NCBI RefSeq assembly: GCF_016862435.1
Contig: NZ_BOMY01000022.1
Span: 248,001-312,000 of the forward strand
Reading direction: 5' to 3'
From: Paractinoplanes tereljensis
Lineage (GTDB): Bacteria > Actinomycetota > Actinomycetes > Mycobacteriales > Micromonosporaceae
Length of the DNA stretch: 64,000 nt
Shown one piece after another: positions 57,478 through 64,000 of this stretch (its first letter is position 1; each line of letters begins with the position of its first letter). The notes under the pieces are model-generated. The model saw only the letters and a list, made by a program, of their open reading frames with translations, ran no database searches and was not told where the DNA came from. A program made the translations under genes and the position numbers.

Positions 57478-57537
57478 GTCCCAGCGCGACCGAAACGTCC
57501 CACCGCCCAGCGCAAGAGGACAGCGAAAGAGCAACCC

Positions 57538-58893
57538 CTAGCTGAAGCGGTAAGCCGCAGCCGGATGATCGTCACGGACCCGGGTAACGCCCGGCCCGTA
57601 GAAGTGCTCCCGCAACGTACTGCCCGAGTACGAAGTGCGGGTAAGCCCACGCCGCTGCAGCTCCGGCACAGCGAGGTCGACGAAATCCCGGAAGGTAACC
57701 GGCGGCACCGGATCGGCGATGTTGAAACCGTCCACACCGGATTCGTCGGCCCAGCGCTCCAGCGCATCCGCGACCGTGGCAGGGCTGCCCACGATCACCG
57801 GCCCGCCCCCGCCCACCCCCACGAACTCGGCAATAGCCCGAGGAGTCCAGGTCCGCGAGGGGTCAAGGGTGGTGAACAGCTCGACCATGCCGCGAATCCC
57901 GTCGGTCTCCACATATTCGAGGGGCTTGTCGAGATCAAGCGCGGACAGGTCGATGTGCATCAGCGCGCTCCACCGGGCAAGCGCCCCCTCAACGCTGGCA
58001 TAGCGCTGATAGTCGGCCAGCTTGGCCCGCGCCTCAGCATCGGTCTCAGCGACGATCACGGTGGCGATAGCAAAGAACTTGACCGCCGCCGGATCCCGCC
58101 CAGCCGCCACCGCTTCGGCCCGCACCCCGTCGACCAGAGTCCGAGCCATCGACGGCAGATAGGCGGAGAGAAAGACGCCTTCAGCGTGCCGCCCCGCGAA
58201 GGCCCGCCCAACTCGGGAGGTCCCAGCTTGGTAGAGCACCGGCGTCCGCAGAATCCCCGGCTCGGAGAGAGCGATCCCCGGCACCCGATAGTGCACGCCG
58301 TCATGCTGAATCGGCCGCACCCGAGAAGGATCGACGAACACGTCGCCGGAGCGGACCACCGCGTCATCCGCCCAGCTGCCCTCCCACAGCTTGTAGACGA
58401 CCTCCATGAATTCCTCGGCCTTGGCATACCGGTCGTCGTGCGCCAGTTGCTTATCCAGCCCAAGATTCCGAGCGGCACTGTCCAGCGCAGACGTAACGAT
58501 GTTCCACCCGATCCGCCCGTCGGTGAGGTGATCGAGGGTGGTCATCTTGCGGGCAAAGGCGTACGGCAATTCGTACGTAGAGGAGACCGTGACCGAGAAA
58601 CCAAGATGTTGGGTCGCCGCCGCCATCGCGCTGATCGGCAGCAGCGGGTCATCGGTAGGCGTCTGGATGCCGTCGCGCAGCGCGGCATCGACGCTGCCCT
58701 GGTAGACGTCGAGCGGCCCCAGCGCATCCGCGACGAACAATGCGTCGAACTTCCCGCGTTCCAGAATCTGCGCTGTCTCCACCCAATAGCGCAGGTCCCG
58801 ATAACGATGGGCCTGGCTGTCCGGGTGCCGCCACAGCCCGATGGCGGTGTGCCCGACGGTGGACTGCCGCAGTCCGTTCAGGTGGATGCGCAT
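57538..58893 (-). CDS. NtaA/DmoA/DszA-type flavin-dependent monooxygenase
   Basis: The 451-residue protein belongs to the long luciferase-like (LLM) group: HTAIGLWRHPDSQAHRYRDL, KFDALFVADALGPLDVYQGS, the DHLTDGRIGWNIVTSALDSA segment that contacts FMN, and VLYQAGTSRVGRAFAGRHAE. Relatives cleave C-N or C-S bonds with FMNH2 (nitrilotriacetate, dimethyl sulfide, dibenzothiophene sulfone, alkylsulfones). It is the last gene of an eight-gene overlapping operon with ABC uptake and a rhodanese, so an organosulfur or related small molecule is the likely substrate. The partner flavin reductase is not obvious. Confidence 0.92.
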   Translation of the reverse strand: MRIHLNGLRQSTVGHTAIGLWRHPDSQAHRYRDLRYWVETAQILERGKFDALFVADALGPLDVYQGSVDAALRDGIQTPTDDPLLPISAMAAATQHLGFSVTVSSTYELPYAFARKMTTLDHLTDGRIGWNIVTSALDSAARNLGLDKQLAHDDRYAKAEEFMEVVYKLWEGSWADDAVVRSGDVFVDPSRVRPIQHDGVHYRVPGIALSEPGILRTPVLYQAGTSRVGRAFAGRHAEGVFLSAYLPSMARTLVDGVRAEAVAAGRDPAAVKFFAIATVIVAETDAEARAKLADYQRYASVEGALARWSALMHIDLSALDLDKPLEYVETDGIRGMVELFTTLDPSRTWTPRAIAEFVGVGGGGPVIVGSPATVADALERWADESGVDGFNIADPVPPVTFRDFVDLAVPELQRRGLTRTSYSGSTLREHFYGPGVTRVRDDHPAAAYRFS

Positions 58894-59453
58894 GGTTCCT
58901 CGTTCTCGATGATCAGGTCCGCCCGTTCACGGACTAGTTCGGCCGCGTAGAACGCGTCCTCGTGCTCCGCCCACCGCCGCCAATGCGGCGCATAGGTTTC
59001 CCCATCCCGGGCCAGGGCCCGCCGCTTACGCACCGCATCGGGGCTTTCCAACCAAACCAACCCGCTGATGTACGGCCGGAGCACCGACCCACCCGCACCG
59101 ACACCCTCGACCACAAGCCAATCCGCGTCGGGCACCGGATGTTCTTCGGCATAGCGATCCCCGGCCCAGTCCCACCGCCGCCAACTGGCCACCTTCCCGG
59201 CCGCGAGCGGAACCAGCACCCAGTCGCGCAGCGCGGTAACCCCCTGGTCGAGCCCGTCCCACCCGGCATAGAGGTTGTCCATGTGAATGAGCGGCGCCCC
59301 GAGCCGTTCCGCCACCGCCCGAGCGAGCGTGGTCTTCCCCGACCCCGACCGCCCTTCGACGGCAAGCACCCGCCGCGCCCCGGCGGCGGGTTCCCGGTTC
59401 CGGGCCCAGGTGACGACCAGCTCGACGGCTCCGGCCAGCCAGTTGTCGGTCAT
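58878..59453 (-). CDS. P-loop nucleoside kinase-like protein
   Basis: The 191-residue protein has a clear P-loop (VLAVEGRSGSGKTTLARAVA), a substrate helix region (APLIHMDNLYAGWDGLDQGV), and a lid with RKRRALARDGETYAPHWRRW. These fit the uridine kinase/phosphoribulokinase-like fold. It overlaps the monooxygenase gene by 16 bp and the PPOX gene by 4 bp, so it is made with them. A small-molecule kinase in a catabolic or salvage operon suggests that a nucleoside-, pantothenate- or thiamine-like intermediate is phosphorylated. Substrate unknown. Confidence 0.85.
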   Translation of the reverse strand: MTDNWLAGAVELVVTWARNREPAAGARRVLAVEGRSGSGKTTLARAVAERLGAPLIHMDNLYAGWDGLDQGVTALRDWVLVPLAAGKVASWRRWDWAGDRYAEEHPVPDADWLVVEGVGAGGSVLRPYISGLVWLESPDAVRKRRALARDGETYAPHWRRWAEHEDAFYAAELVRERADLIIENEEPCAST

Positions 59454-59875
59454 GGGACGTACAGCACCCGCTCAGCCGTGATCCGCAGAACCACCCGGTC
59501 GGATTCCTGGTCGTCGACAAGGTGATCCGCCCCGGTGTAACTCCGGGCCAGCCGGTCGACAAGTGCCCGAGCGTCCTCGTCGGTAACCCGGGCGGTCCCG
59601 CGAATCTCGGCATACCGGGTAGGCCGCCCCCGGTCGTAAAGCAGCACGGTCACCCGAGGATCCCGCCGGATGTTGCGCACCTTGCGCCGCGCCCCCTTGG
59701 TAGCCATCAGCAGCTCGTCCCCGTCCCGCCCCACCCACATCACCGAAAGCTGAGCACTCCCATCCGGCTCACTGGTGGACAGCACCGCAAACTCCGGCCC
59801 ATCCACCAGCTCCCGCACCCCATCCCCCAGCGCGACACGCACGCCGCCGACCGGAGCCACACCGTCGGCGCTCAC
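59450..59875 (-). CDS. PPOX-class (F420/FMN) oxidoreductase
   Basis: GTG 59875 overlaps the rhodanese stop (GTGA) and gives 141 residues. The split-barrel signature is FAVLSTSEPDGSAQLSVMWV, ELLMATKGARRKVRNIRRDP, VTVLLYDRGRPTRYAEIRGT and a closing DQESDRVVLRITAERVLYVP. This subgroup uses F420H2 or FMN in actinobacteria; the KGARRKVRNIRRDPRV segment is the one usually linked to F420. It may reduce a pathway intermediate or serve as a flavin partner of the monooxygenase. Confidence 0.88.
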   Translation of the reverse strand: MSADGVAPVGGVRVALGDGVRELVDGPEFAVLSTSEPDGSAQLSVMWVGRDGDELLMATKGARRKVRNIRRDPRVTVLLYDRGRPTRYAEIRGTARVTDEDARALVDRLARSYTGADHLVDDQESDRVVLRITAERVLYVP

Positions 59876-60780
59876 GCCGGCCGCCCGAGTTCCAGCGGCA
59901 GCGCGGGATCGGCCGACCACTCTTCGAGGGAGCCGTCGTAGATCGCCACGTCCGGCCGGCCGGCCACGGTCAGCGCGAGCGCGACGACCGTGGCCGAGAT
60001 CCCCCCGCCGCAGTAGATCCACACCGGGTCGGGATCGTCGGCGAGCCCGCCGAGGGCGGCCCGCAGCTCAGCCTCGGGCAGGAACCGGCCGTCCGCCCCG
60101 ACCAGCGACCGGGCCGGCAGGTTCCCGCTGCCCGGAATGTGCCCCCGGCGCGAGTAGCGGGTCGGCACCTCCCCGGCGTACGCCTCCGGGTTGAGAGCGC
60201 AGACCAGGGTCGCCTCCACCTCCCCCTCGAGCCACGCCTGGATGTCGCTCTTCCCGATCCACCGCCCATCCCGCACCCGCGCGGTCAGCCGCCCGCCCGC
60301 CCGCGGCACCGCCTCGCTACGCGCGGACGCCGAAGGCGCCGCAGGCCTGGCGGAATCCGCTGAGTCGGACGACACCGGGAGGCCGGACGACTGCCAGGCG
60401 GCGAAGCCGCCGTCCAGGACGTAGGCCTCTACGCCGAGCCAGTCCAGCAGCCACCACAGCCGGGCCGCCCACATGCCGCCGTTGCGGTCGTAGGTGACGA
60501 CCGGGACGCCGTCGCGCACGCCCAGCGCGGACAGTGCGGCCGCCAGCACGGCTGGTTCCGGGGCCGCGAAGTGGTAGCCGGCCGCCGGGTCGCTGAGCAG
60601 GTTCAGCAGGTCGGCGTGCCGGGAGCCGGGGATGTGCGCCTCTTGCCAACCGGCCAGGCCGGAGACCGAGGTGTGGTCGCCGTCGTGTCGCGCGGCGGCC
60701 AGCTCCACCGTGGCGTCGAGGACGAGAACGCTCTCACCGCGTACGGCCAAATCGGCGGGACCGAGAAGCGGACCGGTCAT
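59872..60780 (-). CDS. Tandem-rhodanese sulfurtransferase
   Basis: ATG 60780 overlaps the stop of the binding-protein gene. The 302 residues hold two rhodanese domains: an inactive N-terminal one (GLAGWQEAHIPGSRHADLLN, WAARLWWLLDWLG) and a catalytic one with GEVPTRYSRRGHIPGSGNLP and the active-site loop WIYCGGGISATVVALAL (Cys near 256). It moves sulfane sulfur from thiosulfate or 3-mercaptopyruvate-like donors. Within this operon it points to handling of sulfur from an imported compound. Confidence 0.92.
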   Translation of the reverse strand: MTGPLLGPADLAVRGESVLVLDATVELAAARHDGDHTSVSGLAGWQEAHIPGSRHADLLNLLSDPAAGYHFAAPEPAVLAAALSALGVRDGVPVVTYDRNGGMWAARLWWLLDWLGVEAYVLDGGFAAWQSSGLPVSSDSADSARPAAPSASARSEAVPRAGGRLTARVRDGRWIGKSDIQAWLEGEVEATLVCALNPEAYAGEVPTRYSRRGHIPGSGNLPARSLVGADGRFLPEAELRAALGGLADDPDPVWIYCGGGISATVVALALTVAGRPDVAIYDGSLEEWSADPALPLELGRPA

Positions 60781-61700
60781 CGCGGCAGCGCCCGGACCGG
60801 CGCGGAGGCCGCGCGAACGGCCTGGCGCCAGTCGAAGTCCGCGGGCAGGATCGCATTCTGCGCGAGCCAGGCGGTGTACGGCGTCATCAGGTCCTCCCGG
60901 ATCTCGCCCCACTGCTCACCGTGCCACCAGGTCGGCGCGATCAACTCCAGGGAGCGGGCCAGGATCGCCCGCGGGAAGTACGGGATCACCCGGTCCAGTA
61001 CGTCGAGGGTGCCCGCCGGATCATCCGTGGCGGCGCGATAGCCGCGTGCGGTGACCTGGAGGAACGTGTCCAGCAGGGCCGGGTCGGTGAGCGCCGGACC
61101 GGTGCCGAGCAGATAGCTGTGATAGGGCGGCGCGCCGATCTCGTCCACCGGCCACACGATCCGCTGCGAACCGGGCAGCTGGGCGAAGAGCGCATCCCAG
61201 GCCCAATAACCGCCGAAGGTCGCGTCGACCGTGCCGGCCGCGATGTCGTCCACGCTCAGCTCGCGGTGACCGCTGTCCACCAGCACCACCGCGTCCGGGT
61301 CGCCGCCGTCCGCCGCGACCAGGTGCCGGACCATGGCTACGCCGCGTGGGGTCGGGTTGAGCGCGAGCCGCTTGCCTTCCAGGTCGCGTGGGCGGGCGAT
61401 GCCGCGGCCGGCGACGGTCTGGATGGTCTCCATCCCCCGGTGGTTGATCGAGGCCACGCCCTGCAGCGGCTGGCCGGCGGCGCTGCGGACCAGCAGCCGG
61501 TTGGTCGGGAAGACGCCCAGGTGCACCTCGCCGCGGGCCAGGTGTTCGAGGGTGTCGCCGCGCAGCGCGTCGAAGACGGTCAGCTCGACGTCCAGGCCGG
61601 CGTCGCGGTACCAGCCGTTGCGGCTGGCCACGTAGAGGCCGGCGGCGTTGGTCCAGGGGTGGAAGTACTCGAGCATCACGCGCAGGTGAGTCAGGCTCAT
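60777..61700 (-). CDS. NMT1/THI5-like binding protein without signal peptide
   Basis: The 307-residue protein shows the NMT1/SsuA fold: LRVMLEYFHPWTNAAGLYVA, NGWYRDAGLDVELTVFDALR, LARGEVHLGVFPTNRLLVRS, LEGKRLALNPTPRGVAMVRH and VDATFGGYWAWDALF. Residues 1-6 lead straight into the first strand, so no signal peptide or lipobox exists. It therefore is either cytoplasmic or its signal was lost; THI5-type enzymes show that this fold can be catalytic. Upstream in the operon there is another binding-protein gene with its own permease and ATPase. Confidence 0.85.
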   Translation of the reverse strand: MSLTHLRVMLEYFHPWTNAAGLYVASRNGWYRDAGLDVELTVFDALRGDTLEHLARGEVHLGVFPTNRLLVRSAAGQPLQGVASINHRGMETIQTVAGRGIARPRDLEGKRLALNPTPRGVAMVRHLVAADGGDPDAVVLVDSGHRELSVDDIAAGTVDATFGGYWAWDALFAQLPGSQRIVWPVDEIGAPPYHSYLLGTGPALTDPALLDTFLQVTARGYRAATDDPAGTLDVLDRVIPYFPRAILARSLELIAPTWWHGEQWGEIREDLMTPYTAWLAQNAILPADFDWRQAVRAASAPVRALPR

Positions 61701-62437
61701 CGGGGGTTACCTGTCAGGAGATCGGTGAGGCGGCGGCGCAGTTTGACGAACTCGGGGTCGTCGACGACGGTGCCGCGGCGTGGGCGGTCGAACGGCACGG
61801 TGACCTTTTCCAGGACCGTGGCCGGGCGGTGCGAGAAGACGTAGACGGTGTCGGAGAGCAGGAGTGCCTCCTCGATGTTGTGCGTGACGAACAGGACGGC
61901 CCGGCGGTTGGCCTCCCAGATGTCCAGCAGCCAGCGGTGCATCTCGGCGCGGGTCATCGCGTCGAGGGCGCTGAACGGCTCGTCGAGGCAGAGCAGTTCC
62001 TGGTCGGAGATGAGGGCGCGGAGGAAGGCGACCCGCTGCTGCATGCCGCCGGAGAGCTGGTGCGGGTAGGACCGCTTGAAATCACCGAGCCCCACCTTCT
62101 CCAGCCAGTCCCGGGCCAGTGCGAGATCCGATTTCCCGGCGATCTCACGGGCCAGGACGACGTTCTTCTCGATGGTTCGCCAGGGCATCAGGGCCGGTTG
62201 CTGCGGCATGTAGCCGATGCGGCCTCGTCGCGCGGGCTCGCCGTTGATCTCGATGGTTCCGGACGACGGGGTGTGCACGCCGCCGATCAGGTGAAAGAGC
62301 GTGCTCTTGCCGGATCCGCTCGGCCCGACGATGGAGGCGAACTCACCACGACCAACCGAAATGTCCAGATTTTTCAGGACTTCGAGATCCTGGAAACTGT
62401 GGTTCAAGCCGGTAACGCTCAGGGCGTCAGCGCTCAC
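61697..62437 (-). CDS. ABC uptake ATPase (SsuB/TauB/ThiZ type)
   Basis: A GTG at 62437 overlapping the permease by 11 bp is preferred to TTG 62446; the product is 246 residues. Motifs are intact: Walker A GPSGSGKST, the Q-loop GYMPQQPALMPWRTIEKNVV, signature LSGGMQQRVAFLRAL, Walker B LLCLDEPFSALD and the switch His FVTHNIEEALLL. The nitrate/sulfonate/taurine import subgroup is clear; the true solute is not. Confidence 0.93.
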   Translation of the reverse strand: MSADALSVTGLNHSFQDLEVLKNLDISVGRGEFASIVGPSGSGKSTLFHLIGGVHTPSSGTIEINGEPARRGRIGYMPQQPALMPWRTIEKNVVLAREIAGKSDLALARDWLEKVGLGDFKRSYPHQLSGGMQQRVAFLRALISDQELLCLDEPFSALDAMTRAEMHRWLLDIWEANRRAVLFVTHNIEEALLLSDTVYVFSHRPATVLEKVTVPFDRPRRGTVVDDPEFVKLRRRLTDLLTGNPR

Positions 62438-63173
62438 GACGAACAACCAGCCTCTCCACCAGCAGGACCAGCCCGAACACCAGCAGGGCCAGGATGATCA
62501 CGATGACGATCGCGACGAACAGGCGGTCCGCCCGGAACGCCGACTTCTGCACGATCATGTAGTGGCCGATGCCCTTGTCGCTGCCGAGCCACTCCGAGAT
62601 GATCGCGCCGAAGACGCTGTAGGTCGCCGCGATCTTCAGCCCGGAGAACATCGTCGGCAGCGCGTTCGGCCACTGCAGCTTGGCGAACAACTGCCCGCGC
62701 GAGGCGCCGCTCATCAGCAGGTAATCGGCGATCCGGGGGTCGCTGCGCCCGAGCCCGTCCAGCGTCGCGACGGCCACCGGGAAGAAGCAGACCAGGATGA
62801 TCACCACCAGCTTGGGCGCCAGCCCGAACCCGAGCCAGACCACCAGCAGCGGCGCGATCGCGATGGTCGGCACGTTCTGGCTGATCACCAGCAGCGGGTA
62901 GACCGCGGCCCGCAGGAACGGCACCAGGTGCAGCACGACCGCGATGAGCAGGCCGGCCGCCACCCCGGCGGCGAAGCCGTACAGGGTGAGCTCGGCGGTG
63001 GCCAGGGTGTGCGTGGTGAGCACCGAGCGCTGCTCGACCGCGGCGTCCCAGATGTCCTTCGGGCTGGGCAGCAACCAGGTGTCCACGCCGGAGACCGTGC
63101 AGTAGAGCTGCCAGCCGGCGATCAGCAGGATGAGCGTGATCGCCGGTGGCAGCGCCTTGCGCAGGGTGGTCAC
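62427..63173 (-). CDS. ABC uptake permease (SsuC/TauC/ThiX type)
   Basis: GTG 63173 overlaps the binding-protein stop (GTGA). The 248 residues have six membrane helices and the coupling loop with the EAA-like motif SGASRGQLFAKLQWPNALPT. The first half carries LPSPKDIWDAAVEQRSVLTT, typical of the nitrate/sulfonate/bicarbonate importer family. It forms an importer with the following ATPase and the preceding solute-binding protein. Confidence 0.93.
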   Translation of the reverse strand: MTTLRKALPPAITLILLIAGWQLYCTVSGVDTWLLPSPKDIWDAAVEQRSVLTTHTLATAELTLYGFAAGVAAGLLIAVVLHLVPFLRAAVYPLLVISQNVPTIAIAPLLVVWLGFGLAPKLVVIILVCFFPVAVATLDGLGRSDPRIADYLLMSGASRGQLFAKLQWPNALPTMFSGLKIAATYSVFGAIISEWLGSDKGIGHYMIVQKSAFRADRLFVAIVIVIILALLVFGLVLLVERLVVRRER

Positions 63174-64000
63174 GCCGCAGGCAGGAACTCGTTGGTGTAC
63201 GCCTTGGACGCGTCGACCTCCTTGCTGAGCACCTTCTGCTGGAACAGCCAGGCCGAGAAGTCGGTCCACACCGTGTCCTTCTGCTCACCCCAGCGCGCCG
63301 CGTCGTCGGTGTACCGCGGGCTCAGCCACTCCTGGCTCTTCTTGACCAGGGCGGCGTCGAGGTCGGGGGCCGCCTTGAGCAGGATCTCGGCCGACTCGGC
63401 GGCGTTCTTCCCGGCGTAGGTGTAACCCTCGGACACCGCCGCGGTGAACTCCTTCACCAGCGTCGGGTTGCTGGAGATCTGCTTCTCGTTGGTGATCAGG
63501 ATCGGGGTGTAGAAGTCGAGCGCCTTGTCGTAGTCCTTGACGTACTGGATGTTCAGCGCCTGGCCCTTGAGCTCGGCGTTGATCCCGTCCCAGCCGTAGA
63601 AGATCCACTCGAAGTCGATCCCCTTCTTGGTGGCGGTGAGGAAGTCGGCGTCGCCCACGTTCACCACCTTGACCTTGTCCGGGTCCCCGCCGTCCGCCTT
63701 GACCAGGGTCTTGAGCAGCGGCTCCTCGATCGGGCCGCCGTACCCGCCGTAGGTCTTGCCGGCGTACTGGGCGGGGCGGGTCAGGCCGCGGTCGTTGGGC
63801 GAGCCGAAGCCGGAGGTGTTGTGCTGGATGATCGCGGCGATCGAGACCAGCCCGGCCCCCTCGGCGCGGGCCTGGGTGAGCGACTCCTGGGCGCTGATCG
63901 CGAACGGGATCTTGTCCGCGGCCACCAGGGTGCTCGGGTCGGCGTCACCCGGCTGGACGATCTCCACGTCCAGGCCGTGCGCGGCGAAGAAGCCCTTGGA
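63170..64000 (-). CDS. ABC solute-binding protein (NMT1/THI5-like), N-terminus beyond the window
   Basis: The visible 276 C-terminal residues start SKGFFAAHGLDVEIVQPGD. They continue as ADKIPFAISAQESLTQARAE, YAGKTYGGYGGPIEEPLLKT, a strand pair VNVGDADFLTATKKGIDFEW and a helical end. The G-x-F-x-x-x-GLDVE turn marks the NMT1 family, which binds pyrimidine precursors, sulfonates or nitrate. The missing part should hold the signal peptide. It heads (or sits near the head of) the eight-gene operon. Confidence 0.9.
   Translation of the reverse strand, partial: SKGFFAAHGLDVEIVQPGDADPSTLVAADKIPFAISAQESLTQARAEGAGLVSIAAIIQHNTSGFGSPNDRGLTRPAQYAGKTYGGYGGPIEEPLLKTLVKADGGDPDKVKVVNVGDADFLTATKKGIDFEWIFYGWDGINAELKGQALNIQYVKDYDKALDFYTPILITNEKQISSNPTLVKEFTAAVSEGYTYAGKNAAESAEILLKAAPDLDAALVKKSQEWLSPRYTDDAARWGEQKDTVWTDFSAWLFQQKVLSKEVDASKAYTNEFLPAA

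Larger units (their letters stand above)
56720..57537. other. Gene-free region of about 820 bp
   Basis: The plus strand is strikingly rich in C and A, and open frames in it are low-complexity Pro/Thr/Ser strings without family motifs. Three things stand out: the promoter side of the Hsp70 gene, the dispersed repeat copy at 57092-57141, and a very long hairpin at 57404-57477. I see no RNA gene that I can name. Confidence 0.5.

Noticed and set aside
56806..57541. Two plus-strand frames of 104 and 147 codons upstream of the Hsp70 gene
   Set aside because: Low-complexity Pro/Thr/Ser strings caused by C/A-rich DNA; one runs through the long hairpin, which no real coding sequence would be expected to contain.

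Overview
The window is high-GC DNA with frequent GTG and TTG starts, ATGA/GTGA stop-start overlaps, GSII-type glutamine synthetase, BlaI/M56 and IdeR-type control, and a Rox-type rifamycin monooxygenase. This points to a filamentous actinobacterium. A methyl-accepting chemotaxis protein and a rich cyclic-di-GMP set suggest a motile member of the Micromonosporaceae (Actinoplanes-like); that placement is inference from gene content.

Layout. 1-2.4 kb: ssuD with a flavin reductase (cut by the window edge), divergent from a LysR regulator. 2.3-2.7 kb: wreck of a P-type ATPase gene. 2.9-6.4 kb: chemoreceptor, COG4705 membrane protein, uppP. 6.4-11.9 kb: two-component system divergent from a lipoprotein/adaptor/ABC ATPase/FtsX-permease operon. 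11.8-19 kb: deleted PAP2 remnant, carboxymuconolactone decarboxylase-like protein, small unknown gene behind a 17-bp inverted repeat, glnII, polysaccharide deacetylase, MurG/MGDG-like glycosyltransferase, DedA, PAP2 phosphatase, BlaI and M56 peptidase. 19-25 kb: map, XRE regulator, FetB-like permease, HupE/DUF3500 pair, leader ORF plus rox. 25-30 kb: small mixed genes (SRPBCC, EEP hydrolase, ankyrin, Kelch, HEAT) ending in two fused gene wrecks. 30-39.5 kb: copper monooxygenase lipoprotein, orphan FtsX permease, heterodimeric ABC exporter behind an iron box, GH6 cellulase, P450. 40.4-43 kb: ABC-2 exporter. 43-54.4 kb: GGDEF-EAL, a 1805-residue RHS protein with a coupled lipoprotein, a second GGDEF-EAL and a PilZ protein. 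54.5-56.7 kb: membrane-anchored Hsp70 fusion. 57.5-64 kb: an eight-gene, fully overlapping operon with ABC uptake, rhodanese, PPOX protein, P-loop kinase and NtaA-like monooxygenase.

How parts may work together. UppP, DedA and PAP2 are all families linked to undecaprenyl-phosphate recycling. A CCTACA-TGTAGG dyad occurs both in the PAP2/blaI divergent promoter and upstream of COG4705-uppP, suggesting one BlaI regulon for envelope stress. The RHS/lipoprotein pair looks like a polymorphic toxin with a surface immunity protein. The two ends of the window both carry flavin-dependent monooxygenases typical of organosulfur scavenging. Several genes survive only as end pieces with the middle deleted (P-type ATPase, PAP2, alpha/beta hydrolase, MDR dehydrogenase). 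Two gene-free regions (39.5-40.4 and 56.7-57.5 kb) share an approximately 84% identical 50-bp element.

All calls come from reading the sequence and from family knowledge; no database search was run.
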